A DNA stretch of 64,000 nucleotides from assembly GCF_002150765.1 (NCBI RefSeq), contig NZ_MUYM01000056.1:120411-184410 (forward strand). Reading direction: 5' to 3'. The notes under the pieces were generated by a model that searched no databases, was not told the DNA's origin, and was given only the letters and a program-made list of their open reading frames with translations. Below, one piece after another: positions 35,073 through 43,260 of this stretch (its first letter is position 1; each line of letters begins with the position of its first letter). A program made the translations under genes and the position numbers. The DNA is from Lentzea kentuckyensis. GTDB taxonomy: Bacteria > Actinomycetota > Actinomycetes > Mycobacteriales > Pseudonocardiaceae.

Positions 35073-36200
35073 TTAGAAGGTCAGGCCCGGAAGTGTCGCG
35101 ATCTTTATCAGGGCGTCTCGGCCGAGCAGCGGTTCCGGCCTGGTGACTGCGGCGTTGCGATCGGAATCGACGGGGTCGATCGTCTGCGGCGCGGCGAGGT
35201 TGTCGCTGCGGATCTCGACCTGCGTGCCATCGGACCGGATCACTCCCGCCGACCAGATCACGGATCCGTTCTGCTCGGGCCACCGGGTAGTCACGATCTT
35301 GAAGCCGTTGACCGTTTCGGACGAGCAGTCGATGTCGGCCCGCATCGGGCAGGCGAAGTTGGCCGGATTCTTCGGGCGACTCAGGATGATCACGAGATTG
35401 CCCGCGCCCTGTGCGTCGGTCAGACGAGCCGCGGCGTACCGGTAGTAGTCCTTCGAGTAGAAGGTCAGTGCCCGGCTGCCTGCGACGTCTCCCGCGGTGA
35501 CGCCGGGCGGGACGATACCGGCGTCGCGCAGGGTTCGGGTCAGTTCCTCGTTGTGGTCGACGGCGGCCGAAACGCTCTGCCCCGAGGTCGGCCGCGGTGA
35601 CGCCAGGTACCCGATCGTGCCCAGTCCGGCCAGCACCACGAACGCCATCGCCGTGGCGATCGCCGTGCGCCTGCGGGCGAGCTTCGTCCTGCCCTTCCGG
35701 ATCACCTCTGAGGTGTGGATCCGCGACGCCGGCTCGTCCTCCAGCAGGTCGCGCAGCGCCGCGAGCCCCTTGGCCGCCTGGCTCTTCACCGTGCCCTCCG
35801 TCCTGCCGAGGATGCGGGCGGTCTCGGTGACGCTCAGGTCCTCCCAGTACCGCAGCACGACGACGGCACGTTGGCCCGGCGGCAACGCGTCGAGTGCCTG
35901 CCGCAGGTCGAAGTCCGCCGAGTCGTCGATCACCGGGTGTTCGGGCACGGCGTCGACGGACCGTTCCCGCTGGAAGAACCCGCGGCGGCCCTCGTCGATG
36001 GCGGTGCGCACCAGCACTTTGCGCGCGTACGCGTCGACGCTGTCCTTGCGCACGCGCGTCCAGGCCACGTAGAGCTTGATCAACGCGGACTGGACGATGT
36101 CCTCCGCGCGATGCCAGTCGCCGCACAGCAGGAACGCCGTGCGGCGCATGACGAGAGCGCGTGCGTCGACGAACTCGCCGAACTCGCGGTCGCGGTCCAA
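35073..36200 (-). CDS. ECF sigma factor fused to a membrane and extracytoplasmic domain
   Basis: A 375-aa protein. Residues about 1-165 are a SigE-type (actinobacterial ECF) sigma factor: sigma2 with FLLCGDWHRAEDIVQSALI and sigma4 with DLSVTETARILGRTEGTVKSQ. Residues about 188-208 form one hydrophobic span after a basic stretch, and about 210-375 make a non-repetitive domain that would lie outside the membrane. Typically a separate membrane partner follows such sigma genes, so here the two appear fused. No downstream anti-sigma gene is visible. Confidence 0.85.
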   Translation of the reverse strand: MDRDREFGEFVDARALVMRRTAFLLCGDWHRAEDIVQSALIKLYVAWTRVRKDSVDAYARKVLVRTAIDEGRRGFFQRERSVDAVPEHPVIDDSADFDLRQALDALPPGQRAVVVLRYWEDLSVTETARILGRTEGTVKSQAAKGLAALRDLLEDEPASRIHTSEVIRKGRTKLARRRTAIATAMAFVVLAGLGTIGYLASPRPTSGQSVSAAVDHNEELTRTLRDAGIVPPGVTAGDVAGSRALTFYSKDYYRYAAARLTDAQGAGNLVIILSRPKNPANFACPMRADIDCSSETVNGFKIVTTRWPEQNGSVIWSAGVIRSDGTQVEIRSDNLAAPQTIDPVDSDRNAAVTRPEPLLGRDALIKIATLPGLTF

Positions 36201-36253
36201 GTGCCCCTCCTCGGTCGCCGCTTAGTACGCGGCGACCGCCTCAGGAGGTTGCC

Positions 36254-37315
36254 TCAGAAACGCGGGTGGTCGCCAACGAGCGCTGCGCCGCCCTCGGGGG
36301 ACTTGGTGATCTCGCCCAGCACCCACGCCGGGACGTGGCGCGCGGTCAGCACGGCCAGGGCGCGGTCGACGTCCTCGGGCGCGACGACGGCGACCATGCC
36401 GACGCCCATGTTGAACGCCTTCTCCATCTCCTCGCGCTCCACGCGGCCGCGCTGGGCGATGAGCTGGAACACCGGGGCGGGCGTCCAGGTGCCGCGGTCG
36501 AGCTTGGCGTGCAGGCCGTCGGGCAGCACGCGGGCCAGGTTCGCGGCCAGGCCACCACCGGTGACGTGGGAGAACCCGCGGACCTCTGTCTCGGCGATCA
36601 GCGCGAGGCAGTCCTTGGCGTAGATCTTGGTCGGCTCCAGCAGCTCCTCGCCGAGGGTGCGGCCGAACTCCTCGACGTGACCCTCGAGCGGCATCCGCGC
36701 GATCTCCAGCAGCACGTGCCGGGCCAGCGAGTAGCCGTTGGAGTGCAGGCCGGACGAACCCATCGCGATGACGACGTCGCCGTCGCGCACGCGGTCAGGA
36801 CCGAGCAGCTTGGACTGCTCGACCACGCCGACGCCGGTGCCGGAGATGTCGTAGTCGTCGTCGCCCATCAGACCGGGGTGCTCGGCCGTCTCGCCGCCGA
36901 GCAGCGCGCACCCGGCCTGGACACAGCCCTCGGCGATGCCCTTGACCAGCGCGGCGATCTTGTCAGGGACGACCCGGCCGACCGCGATGTAGTCCTGCAC
37001 GAACAGCGGCTCGGCACCGCACACGACCAGGTCGTCCACGATCATGGCGACCAGGTCGATGCCCACGGTGTCGTGCTTGTCGAGCGCCTGCGCGACCGCG
37101 ATCTTGGTGCCGACGCCGTCCGTGGAGGACGCGAGGATCGGCTCCTTCCAGCGGTCGAGCTTGAGCTGGAACAGGCCGGCGAACCCGCCGATGCCACCGA
37201 GCACCTCGGGCCGGTGCGCCTTGGCCGCCCACGGCTTGAGCTTCTCCACCGCCTCGTCACCTGCGGCGATACTGACTCCGGCGGCGGCGTAGGTGGCCTT
37301 GGCGCTGTCGGTCAC
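36254..37315 (-). CDS. purM: Phosphoribosylformylglycinamidine cyclo-ligase
   Basis: A 353-aa AIR synthetase, the fifth step of purine biosynthesis, with ATP-dependent ring closure. Typical stretches are YAAAGVSIAAGDEAV, STDGVGTKIAVAQ, CGAEPLFVQDYIAVG and GLMGDDDYDISGTGVG. GTG 37315 fits the usual start MTDSAKATYAAAGV; the open frame extends upstream. It lies directly downstream of purF in the same direction (47 nt), the common actinobacterial order. Confidence 0.95.
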   Translation of the reverse strand: MTDSAKATYAAAGVSIAAGDEAVEKLKPWAAKAHRPEVLGGIGGFAGLFQLKLDRWKEPILASSTDGVGTKIAVAQALDKHDTVGIDLVAMIVDDLVVCGAEPLFVQDYIAVGRVVPDKIAALVKGIAEGCVQAGCALLGGETAEHPGLMGDDDYDISGTGVGVVEQSKLLGPDRVRDGDVVIAMGSSGLHSNGYSLARHVLLEIARMPLEGHVEEFGRTLGEELLEPTKIYAKDCLALIAETEVRGFSHVTGGGLAANLARVLPDGLHAKLDRGTWTPAPVFQLIAQRGRVEREEMEKAFNMGVGMVAVVAPEDVDRALAVLTARHVPAWVLGEITKSPEGGAALVGDHPRF

Positions 37316-37362
37316 GTCAACTTCTTCCACTTGGATCTGGGGTCGCAGGGACGTACCCAAAG

Positions 37363-38868
37363 TTAAGGACGGCGGAGTGCGTCTTCGGCACCATAGCCGC
37401 TCGCCAGGACGGGAGCGGCCGAGCCCGCCACGCCCTTGAGGCCCTCGAGCAGGTGCTTGCCGATGAGCGCGTCCGGCGGCAGTTCGATCGGGTACTCCCC
37501 GTCGAAGCAGGCCGAGCACAGCCGCGTCTTGGGCTGCTCGGTCGCGGCGATGAGCTGCTCGAGCGACACGTACCCGAGCGAGTCGGCGCCGACCGAGCGG
37601 CGGATGCCGTCGTCGTCCAGCCCGTTCGCGATGAGCTCCGCACGTGAGGCGAAGTCGATGCCGTAGAAGCACGGCCACTTGACGGGCGGCGACGCGATCC
37701 GCACGTGCACCTCGAGCGCACCGGCCTCGCGCAACATGCGGACGAGCGCGCGCTGGGTGTTGCCGCGCACGATCGAGTCGTCCACGACGACCAGCCGCTT
37801 GCCGCGGATGACGTCCCGCAGCGGGTTCAGCTTGAGCCGGATGCCCAGCTGGCGGATGGTCTGCGACGGCTGGATGAACGTCCGCCCGACGTAGGCGTTC
37901 TTGACCAGGCCGGACCCGTACGGGATGCCGCTGGCCTGCGCGTACCCGATCGCGGCCGGCGTGCCGGACTCCGGCACCGGGATCACCAGGTCGGCCTCGA
38001 CCGGGTGCTCCTTGGCGAGCCGGCGACCGATCTCGACGCGCGTGGCGTGGACGCCGCGCCCGGAGATCGTGGTGTCCGGCCGCGCCAGGTAGACGTACTC
38101 GAAGATGCAGCCCTTGGGCTCGGGAGTCGCGAACCGGGTGGACCGCAGCCCGTCCTCGTCGATCGCGATGAGCTCACCGGGCTCGACCTCGCGCACGAAG
38201 CTCGCACCCACGATGTCCAGCGCCGCGGTCTCGCTCGCCACGACCCAGCCGCGGTCGAGCCGGCCGAGCACCAGCGGGCGAACCCCGTGCGGGTCACGCG
38301 CCGCGTAGAGCGTGGACTCGTCGGAGAAGGTGAGGCAGTAGGCGCCCTTGACGGTGGGCAGCAGCTCCAGCGCGGCCTGCTCGATGCCCTTGTCGGCCGC
38401 CGCGTGCGCGAGCAGCCCGCACAGGATGTCCGAGTCGGTGGTGGCGCCGTTGCGCGCGACGATGCCGAGCTCTTTCGCCTTTTCGAGGAGTTCGGCGGTG
38501 TTCACGAGGTTGCCGTTGTGCCCGAGACTCAGACCACTTCCGGCGGCCGTGGTCCGGAACGTCGGCTGCGCGTTCTCCCAGGTCGTGGACCCGGTGGTGG
38601 AGTAACGGCAGTGCCCGACGGCCACGTGGCCCTTGAGAGACTGCAGGACCTGCTCGTCGAACACCTGGCTGACGAGCCCGAGGTCCTTGAAGACGACGAC
38701 CTGAGCCCCGTCACCGACCGAGATGCCCGCCGCCTCCTGGCCGCGGTGCTGCAGGGCGTAGAGCCCGTAGTAGGTGAGCTTGGAAACATCTTCACCCGGA
38801 GCCCAGACGCCGAAGACGCCGCACTCCTCACGGGGTTCCTGTTCGGACTGGGAATGGTCGGCGACCAC
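37363..38868 (-). CDS. purF: Amidophosphoribosyltransferase
   Basis: A 501-aa enzyme that makes phosphoribosylamine, the committed step of purine synthesis. The glutaminase Cys16 in REECGVFG becomes N-terminal after propeptide removal. HRGQEAAGIS, the phosphoribosyl-binding VVVDDSIVRGNT and Cys residues that may hold a Fe-S cluster (RLCSACFDG) are visible. GTG 38868 is chosen; the frame is open to 38931. purM follows. Confidence 0.95.
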   Translation of the reverse strand: MVADHSQSEQEPREECGVFGVWAPGEDVSKLTYYGLYALQHRGQEAAGISVGDGAQVVVFKDLGLVSQVFDEQVLQSLKGHVAVGHCRYSTTGSTTWENAQPTFRTTAAGSGLSLGHNGNLVNTAELLEKAKELGIVARNGATTDSDILCGLLAHAAADKGIEQAALELLPTVKGAYCLTFSDESTLYAARDPHGVRPLVLGRLDRGWVVASETAALDIVGASFVREVEPGELIAIDEDGLRSTRFATPEPKGCIFEYVYLARPDTTISGRGVHATRVEIGRRLAKEHPVEADLVIPVPESGTPAAIGYAQASGIPYGSGLVKNAYVGRTFIQPSQTIRQLGIRLKLNPLRDVIRGKRLVVVDDSIVRGNTQRALVRMLREAGALEVHVRIASPPVKWPCFYGIDFASRAELIANGLDDDGIRRSVGADSLGYVSLEQLIAATEQPKTRLCSACFDGEYPIELPPDALIGKHLLEGLKGVAGSAAPVLASGYGAEDALRRP

Positions 38869-38966
38869 CGAATTGGCTCCCTCACGAGTGGGGCTGGCTG
38901 CAACCCGAGTGTAAGTGGAGCAGGGGGCCAACTACCCCCTTCGCACCCCCGGTGAGGTGACGAAAC

Positions 38967-39308
38967 TCATGCCTTCCGGCACTGAAACAGCTCAGTTTGG
39001 ATCGAGTTGGTCTGCAGGGCCCCGATCGTGCGTTGCTTCGCCAGACACGTGACTTCGTCGCCGACCTTCACGTCACCGTCGATTTCGGCGGGCTCCATGA
39101 TCTTGCCGATGAAGTTGTCCCGGTCGTACGCGTCCTCCGGCAAATCGCCGACCGGGTCCAGCCAGACCTGCACGTCGGGCGGAAGGTAGTCGAGTCCGAC
39201 ATCGTTCTCTTCGATCTTGGTGACCTTCAGCCGGATCTCCGCCTCCCAGGTGCCGGCACATCCGGCGAGCACGAGGCAGCCGAGCAGGATGAGAACGATC
39301 TTGCGCAT
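38967..39308 (-). CDS. Small lipoprotein, paralog of the next gene
   Basis: A 113-aa secreted lipoprotein: basic MRK, hydrophobic core, lipobox VLAGC, then a short acidic domain ending ELFQCRKA with the motif GDEVTC. It resembles its upstream neighbour (same signal type, GDEV-C, C-terminal CxKA), so the two are a tandem duplication that has diverged. The ATG shares a nucleotide with the neighbour's stop (TGATG). Function unknown. Confidence 0.75.
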   Translation of the reverse strand: MRKIVLILLGCLVLAGCAGTWEAEIRLKVTKIEENDVGLDYLPPDVQVWLDPVGDLPEDAYDRDNFIGKIMEPAEIDGDVKVGDEVTCLAKQRTIGALQTNSIQTELFQCRKA

Positions 39309-39628
39309 CAGGCCTTCTTGCACCCGGTGAGCCTGGTCTTCACGTTCGAGTTCTCGAACGCGCTCCCTTTGTTCTGCGTGATCGTGCAGATGACCTCGTC
39401 ACCGACAACCGCACCCCCACTGATCTCGCGCTCATACGCGAGCTGATGCTCCAGCGCCTTCGGATCCAGCGCGTTCTTCGGCGCGCCGTCCACCAGATCG
39501 AGTTTCAGATACTCGGTCGGAGAGCTGTTGTCGATCCCGCTGATCTTGTAGCGAAGCTCGTGTTCGGAGCTGGCCGCACACGCGGTCAACAGCAAGCAAC
39601 CGAGTAGCAGCGCGGTCAGATTGCGCAT
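39308..39628 (-). CDS. Small lipoprotein
   Basis: A 106-aa lipoprotein with lipobox LLTAC after MRNLTALLLGCL. The outside domain carries GDEVICTITQNKG and ends GCKKA; two Cys may form a disulfide. It overlaps both neighbours by TGATG, so three genes (DinB-like enzyme and two lipoproteins) form one translationally linked unit. Function unknown. Confidence 0.75.
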   Translation of the reverse strand: MRNLTALLLGCLLLTACAASSEHELRYKISGIDNSSPTEYLKLDLVDGAPKNALDPKALEHQLAYEREISGGAVVGDEVICTITQNKGSAFENSNVKTRLTGCKKA

Positions 39629-40374
39629 CAGTGCCCCCGTCCGACCTGCAGGACGTCCAGGACGCGCCGGTCTCCGGTCATCTCTTTGAGGTTCATCCGG
39701 TTCCAGAGCCAGAAGTAGACGAGTTCGGCCTCGCCGACGATCTGAGCGCCGCCGTCCTCGCCGGGAGCAGCGGCGCGGACCTCAGGCACCTCGCCGGGTG
39801 CGAGGGAGATCAGCCACGACTCGGGCACGTCGGTCGGCCGCACGACAGCACTGCCGGACACCTCACCCGGCACGTCACCTGCAACCTTGGCCGCGACGAT
39901 CGTGGTCAGCACCTCATCGATGCCGTCGACTGCGAGGTCGGCGTCGGTGGCGACAAGCTGCCGCACGGTGGCCTGAGCGTCGAACCGACGCAGCACCGTC
40001 TCATGGGCGACGCGGCGATGCCACACCCACGCGAGGTCGGGCGCGGATGGCGAGAACGTCCACACCGGCCGGTTACCCGGTACGGCTGTCAGGATCTCGT
40101 GCGCAGCCACCAACTGGAGATCGAGATACTCCAGCGGGGCGAGGCCGGTGGGCGCGGGCGGCGGCTGCATCGGACTGCGGCTGCCCGTGCGCAAGTAAGC
40201 GGTGGACGTCTCCAGGAAGCGCGCGAGGTGGATGACCAGATCCTGCACCGTCCACCCTGGACGGGTCGGCACCTCGGCTGTCGGGTCCGCGTCTGACACT
40301 GCCTTGCGGAACATCTCCGCCTGCTCCATGAACACGGCGGTCCACCGCTGGGCCGTCCACCCTGTCTGCACCAT
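39628..40374 (-). CDS. Maleylpyruvate isomerase-family (DinB-like) protein
   Basis: A 248-aa protein of the mycothiol-dependent maleylpyruvate isomerase N-terminal fold. Expected metal ligands are His in TVQDLVIHLARFL and His in VWHRRVAHETVLRR. A C-terminal MDMPI-type domain follows (LISLAPGEVPEV). Members use mycothiol in isomerisation or detoxification; the substrate here is unknown. ATG 40374 is chosen from the usual length. It leads the lipoprotein pair. Confidence 0.78.
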   Translation of the reverse strand: MVQTGWTAQRWTAVFMEQAEMFRKAVSDADPTAEVPTRPGWTVQDLVIHLARFLETSTAYLRTGSRSPMQPPPAPTGLAPLEYLDLQLVAAHEILTAVPGNRPVWTFSPSAPDLAWVWHRRVAHETVLRRFDAQATVRQLVATDADLAVDGIDEVLTTIVAAKVAGDVPGEVSGSAVVRPTDVPESWLISLAPGEVPEVRAAAPGEDGGAQIVGEAELVYFWLWNRMNLKEMTGDRRVLDVLQVGRGH

Positions 40375-40468
40375 GGGGTCATCGTGCCCCAAACGCGCCA
40401 CGCGTGAGTGGGGAACCGGCCATGATGCTTCTGCGTCGCATGGATCAGAGACCAACCAGGGGGTGGCG

Positions 40469-40792
40469 ATGTTCGGCGTTGAGCCCGAACTGCTGCGCAA
40501 CGCGTCCAAAGAGTTCGGCAACGGCTCCGACGCGGTGCGTGAGGCAGCGGAGATGATCTCGATGCTCAAGCTTGACGCGGGCGCGCTCGGCGAGGTCGAC
40601 GCCGCGGCAGAGTTCGCGGACGCGCTGTCGAAGTTCGTCGGCACGCACTCCCAGGACCTACAGCGCGGTTCGACGTGGCTCACCGATGCCGCAGAAGGCC
40701 TCGTGTCCAACGCGGACGCCTATCAGCGCACGGACGACGACCATGCGGCCGCGTTGCAGAAGCTCTTCTCGGGACTTGGGGGCGGCAAGTGA
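40469..40792 (+). CDS. EspC-like type VII secretion target
   Basis: A 107-aa helical protein of WXG100/EspC size. It starts MFGVEPELLRNASKEF with a preceding GGGG-type ribosome-binding site, followed by two amphipathic helices separated near FVGTHSQDL. EspC-type proteins are exported by ESX systems, usually as a partner of a neighbouring protein. It overlaps the DUF1023 hydrolase gene by GTGA, so the two are probably a co-translated pair. Confidence 0.75.
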   Translation: MFGVEPELLRNASKEFGNGSDAVREAAEMISMLKLDAGALGEVDAAAEFADALSKFVGTHSQDLQRGSTWLTDAAEGLVSNADAYQRTDDDHAAALQKLFSGLGGGK

Positions 40793-42828
40793 GCTACACG
40801 GATCCAGAGAGCCTGTACAGCAAGCTTGCCGCCGGAGACGCCGGACGGATCGCCGCTGCCGCAGACCCGATCACCGGCGCGATCAGCGCGGTCGGGCGTG
40901 CTGGCCAGTTGGTCTCCAACGGCGGCAAGACCGCGGTCAGCAACTGGACCGGTGAGGCCTCCACGAAGTTCACCGCACGTGCCGAACTGTCCGCCACCGC
41001 CGCCAAGACCGCCGGTGAGCGTCTCGGCGCCGGTGTCGACATCGTGCAGGCCGCTTCCCGTGCGTATGGCCAGATGCGCGGCGCGGCCGACCAGGCGATC
41101 AGCGTGTGGCGCAGTCGTCCGCCGGGCTTGGACGAAGCACAGACCCGCACGCTCGCCAACCAGGTCAACGACTCGCTGAGCAAGGTCAGGTCCGGCTACG
41201 AGAACGTCCTGCGTTCGTATGCCGGTGCGCTCACCAAGATCCCGCCAGGCTTCGAGGAGTCAGCACGGACCGACTGCGGCTGGGACCGCGCCGCTCAGCG
41301 CTCCGGTGCAGGCAGCGGCCTGCCTCCGTTGCCGCCGCCGGGCAGTGATCCGCAGGCCGTGCGCGACTGGTGGAACAAGCTCAGCGCGGCGGAAAAGGAA
41401 GCGCTGGCCAAGGCCAAGCCCGAGGAACTCCTCAAGCTCAAGGGTCTGCCTGCCGAGGGCATGGACCTGGCCAACCGCCGGCGCATCGAGCAGGACGTGG
41501 ATCGGTTCAACAAGCAGAAGAACGACCTGCAGCAGCAGCTCGCCGACCGAGCGCGCGAACTCGGCGTCGACCCGAACACCGCCGACGGCCAGCGTGCCTT
41601 GCGCAACGACCCGCAGGGTGCGCAGCTCATGTCGGAGTACGACGAGGCCGCCCGTCGCGCGAAGAACGCGACTGACGCTTCAGGTGCGTTGAAGGACGCG
41701 GACAGGCTCGGCGGAGAGAACGGCAAGAAGGCCTACGTCCTGCAGTGGAACCCCGACGGGCCAGGTGCCAAGGAGGGGACCATGGCGGTGGCGTTCGGCG
41801 ACCCGGACACCGCCAAGGACCTCGCCGTTTGCGTACCTGGAACGGGATCCGGACTCGACGATTTCAGCATGGAGCAGGCAGCGGCGCTCAGCGGCGCGAT
41901 GGGCAAGGACGGCGCCGCGATTCAGTGGTTCGGCTACGACGCTCCGGAGTTCGCAATCGGCCAGGTGGACAACCCGGCACAAGCGAAGGAGGGCGCGGCG
42001 CTCCTGGCCCAGGACGTCGCGGGGTACCGGGAGCGCAACCCCGGTGCCCACGTCACCGTGATCGGCCATAGCTACGGCAGCACGGTCGTCGGCTACTCGG
42101 CGATGGACAACGGGCTGAAGGCGGACGACATCGCGTTCGTCGGCTCACCCGGTGTGGGTGCGTCCAGCGTGGACCAGATCCCACCCGGTCGCGGCCACGT
42201 GTACGTCGGTGGCGCCGAGCACGACCCGATCATCCAATTGACGAGCGGCGACTGGTTTACCAAGGACGGGTCGTCGACCGGGCCGTACGACTCGTCGTTC
42301 GGTGCGAAGCAGTTCGGCACATCAGGAGAGGACTGGGTCGGACATTCTCATTCCTCGTACTACGACAAGGGTTCCGAGTCGTTGGGCAACCTCGCGAAGA
42401 TCGCCGGCGGGCAGGGCGGCGAGGTCACTGAGCAGCGTTGGCAGGACTCGCCCACTCCCGTCGAGGTGCCAGGTTCCGACCTGCCGGTGGCCGGGCCGAT
42501 CATCGACTGGGGTGTCAACACCGGAAAAGAAGTCGTCGACATGGGCGAGGACATGTGGCGCGGCGGCGGTCAAGTTGTCGACGACATCTCGCACGGACGC
42601 TGGGGAGATGCCGGGCGCAACGCGGTGGGCACCGTTGGCGAGCTGGGCAGCGATGCCGTCGACGTGGTGGCTGACACGCTGGGCAACGCGGGCGAGCTCG
42701 GGCGTGACGTTTACGAGGGCGGGAAGGCTGTTGTGGAGGGTGGTGTCGAGGTCGTCAAGGACGTCGGCGGGGCCATCAGCGACGGCGCGAAGTCGGCTTA
42801 CGACAACACCATCGGGTCCTGGTTCTAG
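40789..42828 (+). CDS. DUF1023 alpha/beta hydrolase with ESX-type N-terminus
   Basis: A 679-aa protein. Residues about 1-135 look like a WXG/PPE-type helical region, about 170-300 contain a Pro-rich linker and coiled-coil-like stretch, about 310-560 form a DUF1023 hydrolase with nucleophile Ser428 in VIGHSYGS, and about 580-679 repeat Gly/Val/Asp-rich amphipathic units. There is no classical signal peptide, so export through a type VII system is likely. Substrate unknown; an esterase or lipase toxin or envelope enzyme is possible. It starts at GTG 40789. Confidence 0.82.
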   Translation: MSYTDPESLYSKLAAGDAGRIAAAADPITGAISAVGRAGQLVSNGGKTAVSNWTGEASTKFTARAELSATAAKTAGERLGAGVDIVQAASRAYGQMRGAADQAISVWRSRPPGLDEAQTRTLANQVNDSLSKVRSGYENVLRSYAGALTKIPPGFEESARTDCGWDRAAQRSGAGSGLPPLPPPGSDPQAVRDWWNKLSAAEKEALAKAKPEELLKLKGLPAEGMDLANRRRIEQDVDRFNKQKNDLQQQLADRARELGVDPNTADGQRALRNDPQGAQLMSEYDEAARRAKNATDASGALKDADRLGGENGKKAYVLQWNPDGPGAKEGTMAVAFGDPDTAKDLAVCVPGTGSGLDDFSMEQAAALSGAMGKDGAAIQWFGYDAPEFAIGQVDNPAQAKEGAALLAQDVAGYRERNPGAHVTVIGHSYGSTVVGYSAMDNGLKADDIAFVGSPGVGASSVDQIPPGRGHVYVGGAEHDPIIQLTSGDWFTKDGSSTGPYDSSFGAKQFGTSGEDWVGHSHSSYYDKGSESLGNLAKIAGGQGGEVTEQRWQDSPTPVEVPGSDLPVAGPIIDWGVNTGKEVVDMGEDMWRGGGQVVDDISHGRWGDAGRNAVGTVGELGSDAVDVVADTLGNAGELGRDVYEGGKAVVEGGVEVVKDVGGAISDGAKSAYDNTIGSWF

Positions 42829-43202
42829 AAACGGACCACCGGTAGCAGGTGGGAGAGGTCGGCTCGGGTCCCTGAGGCGGTGACCCGAGCACCGTCCAGG
42901 GCGTCGGGCCAGGTCAGGGCGCCGGTCGCCAGTTCCAGCCAGGTGCGGGGGTCGGTTTCGACGACGTTCGGGGGCGTGCCGCGGGTGTGCCGCGGGCCCT
43001 CCACGCACTGCACGGCGGCGAACGGGGGGACGCGGACCTCGACGCTGCGGCCCGGCGCGATGTGTTCGAGGGTGCGCAGGCTCAGGCGGACGGCGGCGGC
43101 GAGGATTTGGCGTTCCGGCTGGTCGGCCTCGCCTCGCAGCCAGGGGAGCACTGCCTGCACGGCGGCGCGCAGCTCGGCTGGATCGACGGCTTTGGCTGGC
43201 AC
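42825..43202 (-). CDS. Bacterial sterol-carrier-fold (SCP_3-like) protein
   Basis: A 125-aa protein matching the actinobacterial sterol carrier family: APGRSVEVRVPPFAAVQC, GPRHTRGTPPNVVETDPRTW and a terminal GTRADLSHLLPVV. The SCP fold binds lipids in a pocket, but the ligand here is unknown. GTG 43202 is chosen because the DNA further upstream is the start region of the divergent gene. Its end overlaps the DUF1023 gene by 4 nt tail-to-tail. Confidence 0.82.
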   Translation of the reverse strand: MPAKAVDPAELRAAVQAVLPWLRGEADQPERQILAAAVRLSLRTLEHIAPGRSVEVRVPPFAAVQCVEGPRHTRGTPPNVVETDPRTWLELATGALTWPDALDGARVTASGTRADLSHLLPVVRF

Positions 43203-43260
43203 GTCGCCCACATTAGCGAAGGGGCAGCGGCGGTCCGGGGGCTGTTGGTATATGTGGGCG

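Noticed and set aside
35073..36200. Frameshift joining a sigma gene and a membrane gene
   Set aside because: The frame is continuous and codon use is even across the junction, so I kept it as a fusion; error cannot be excluded without reads.
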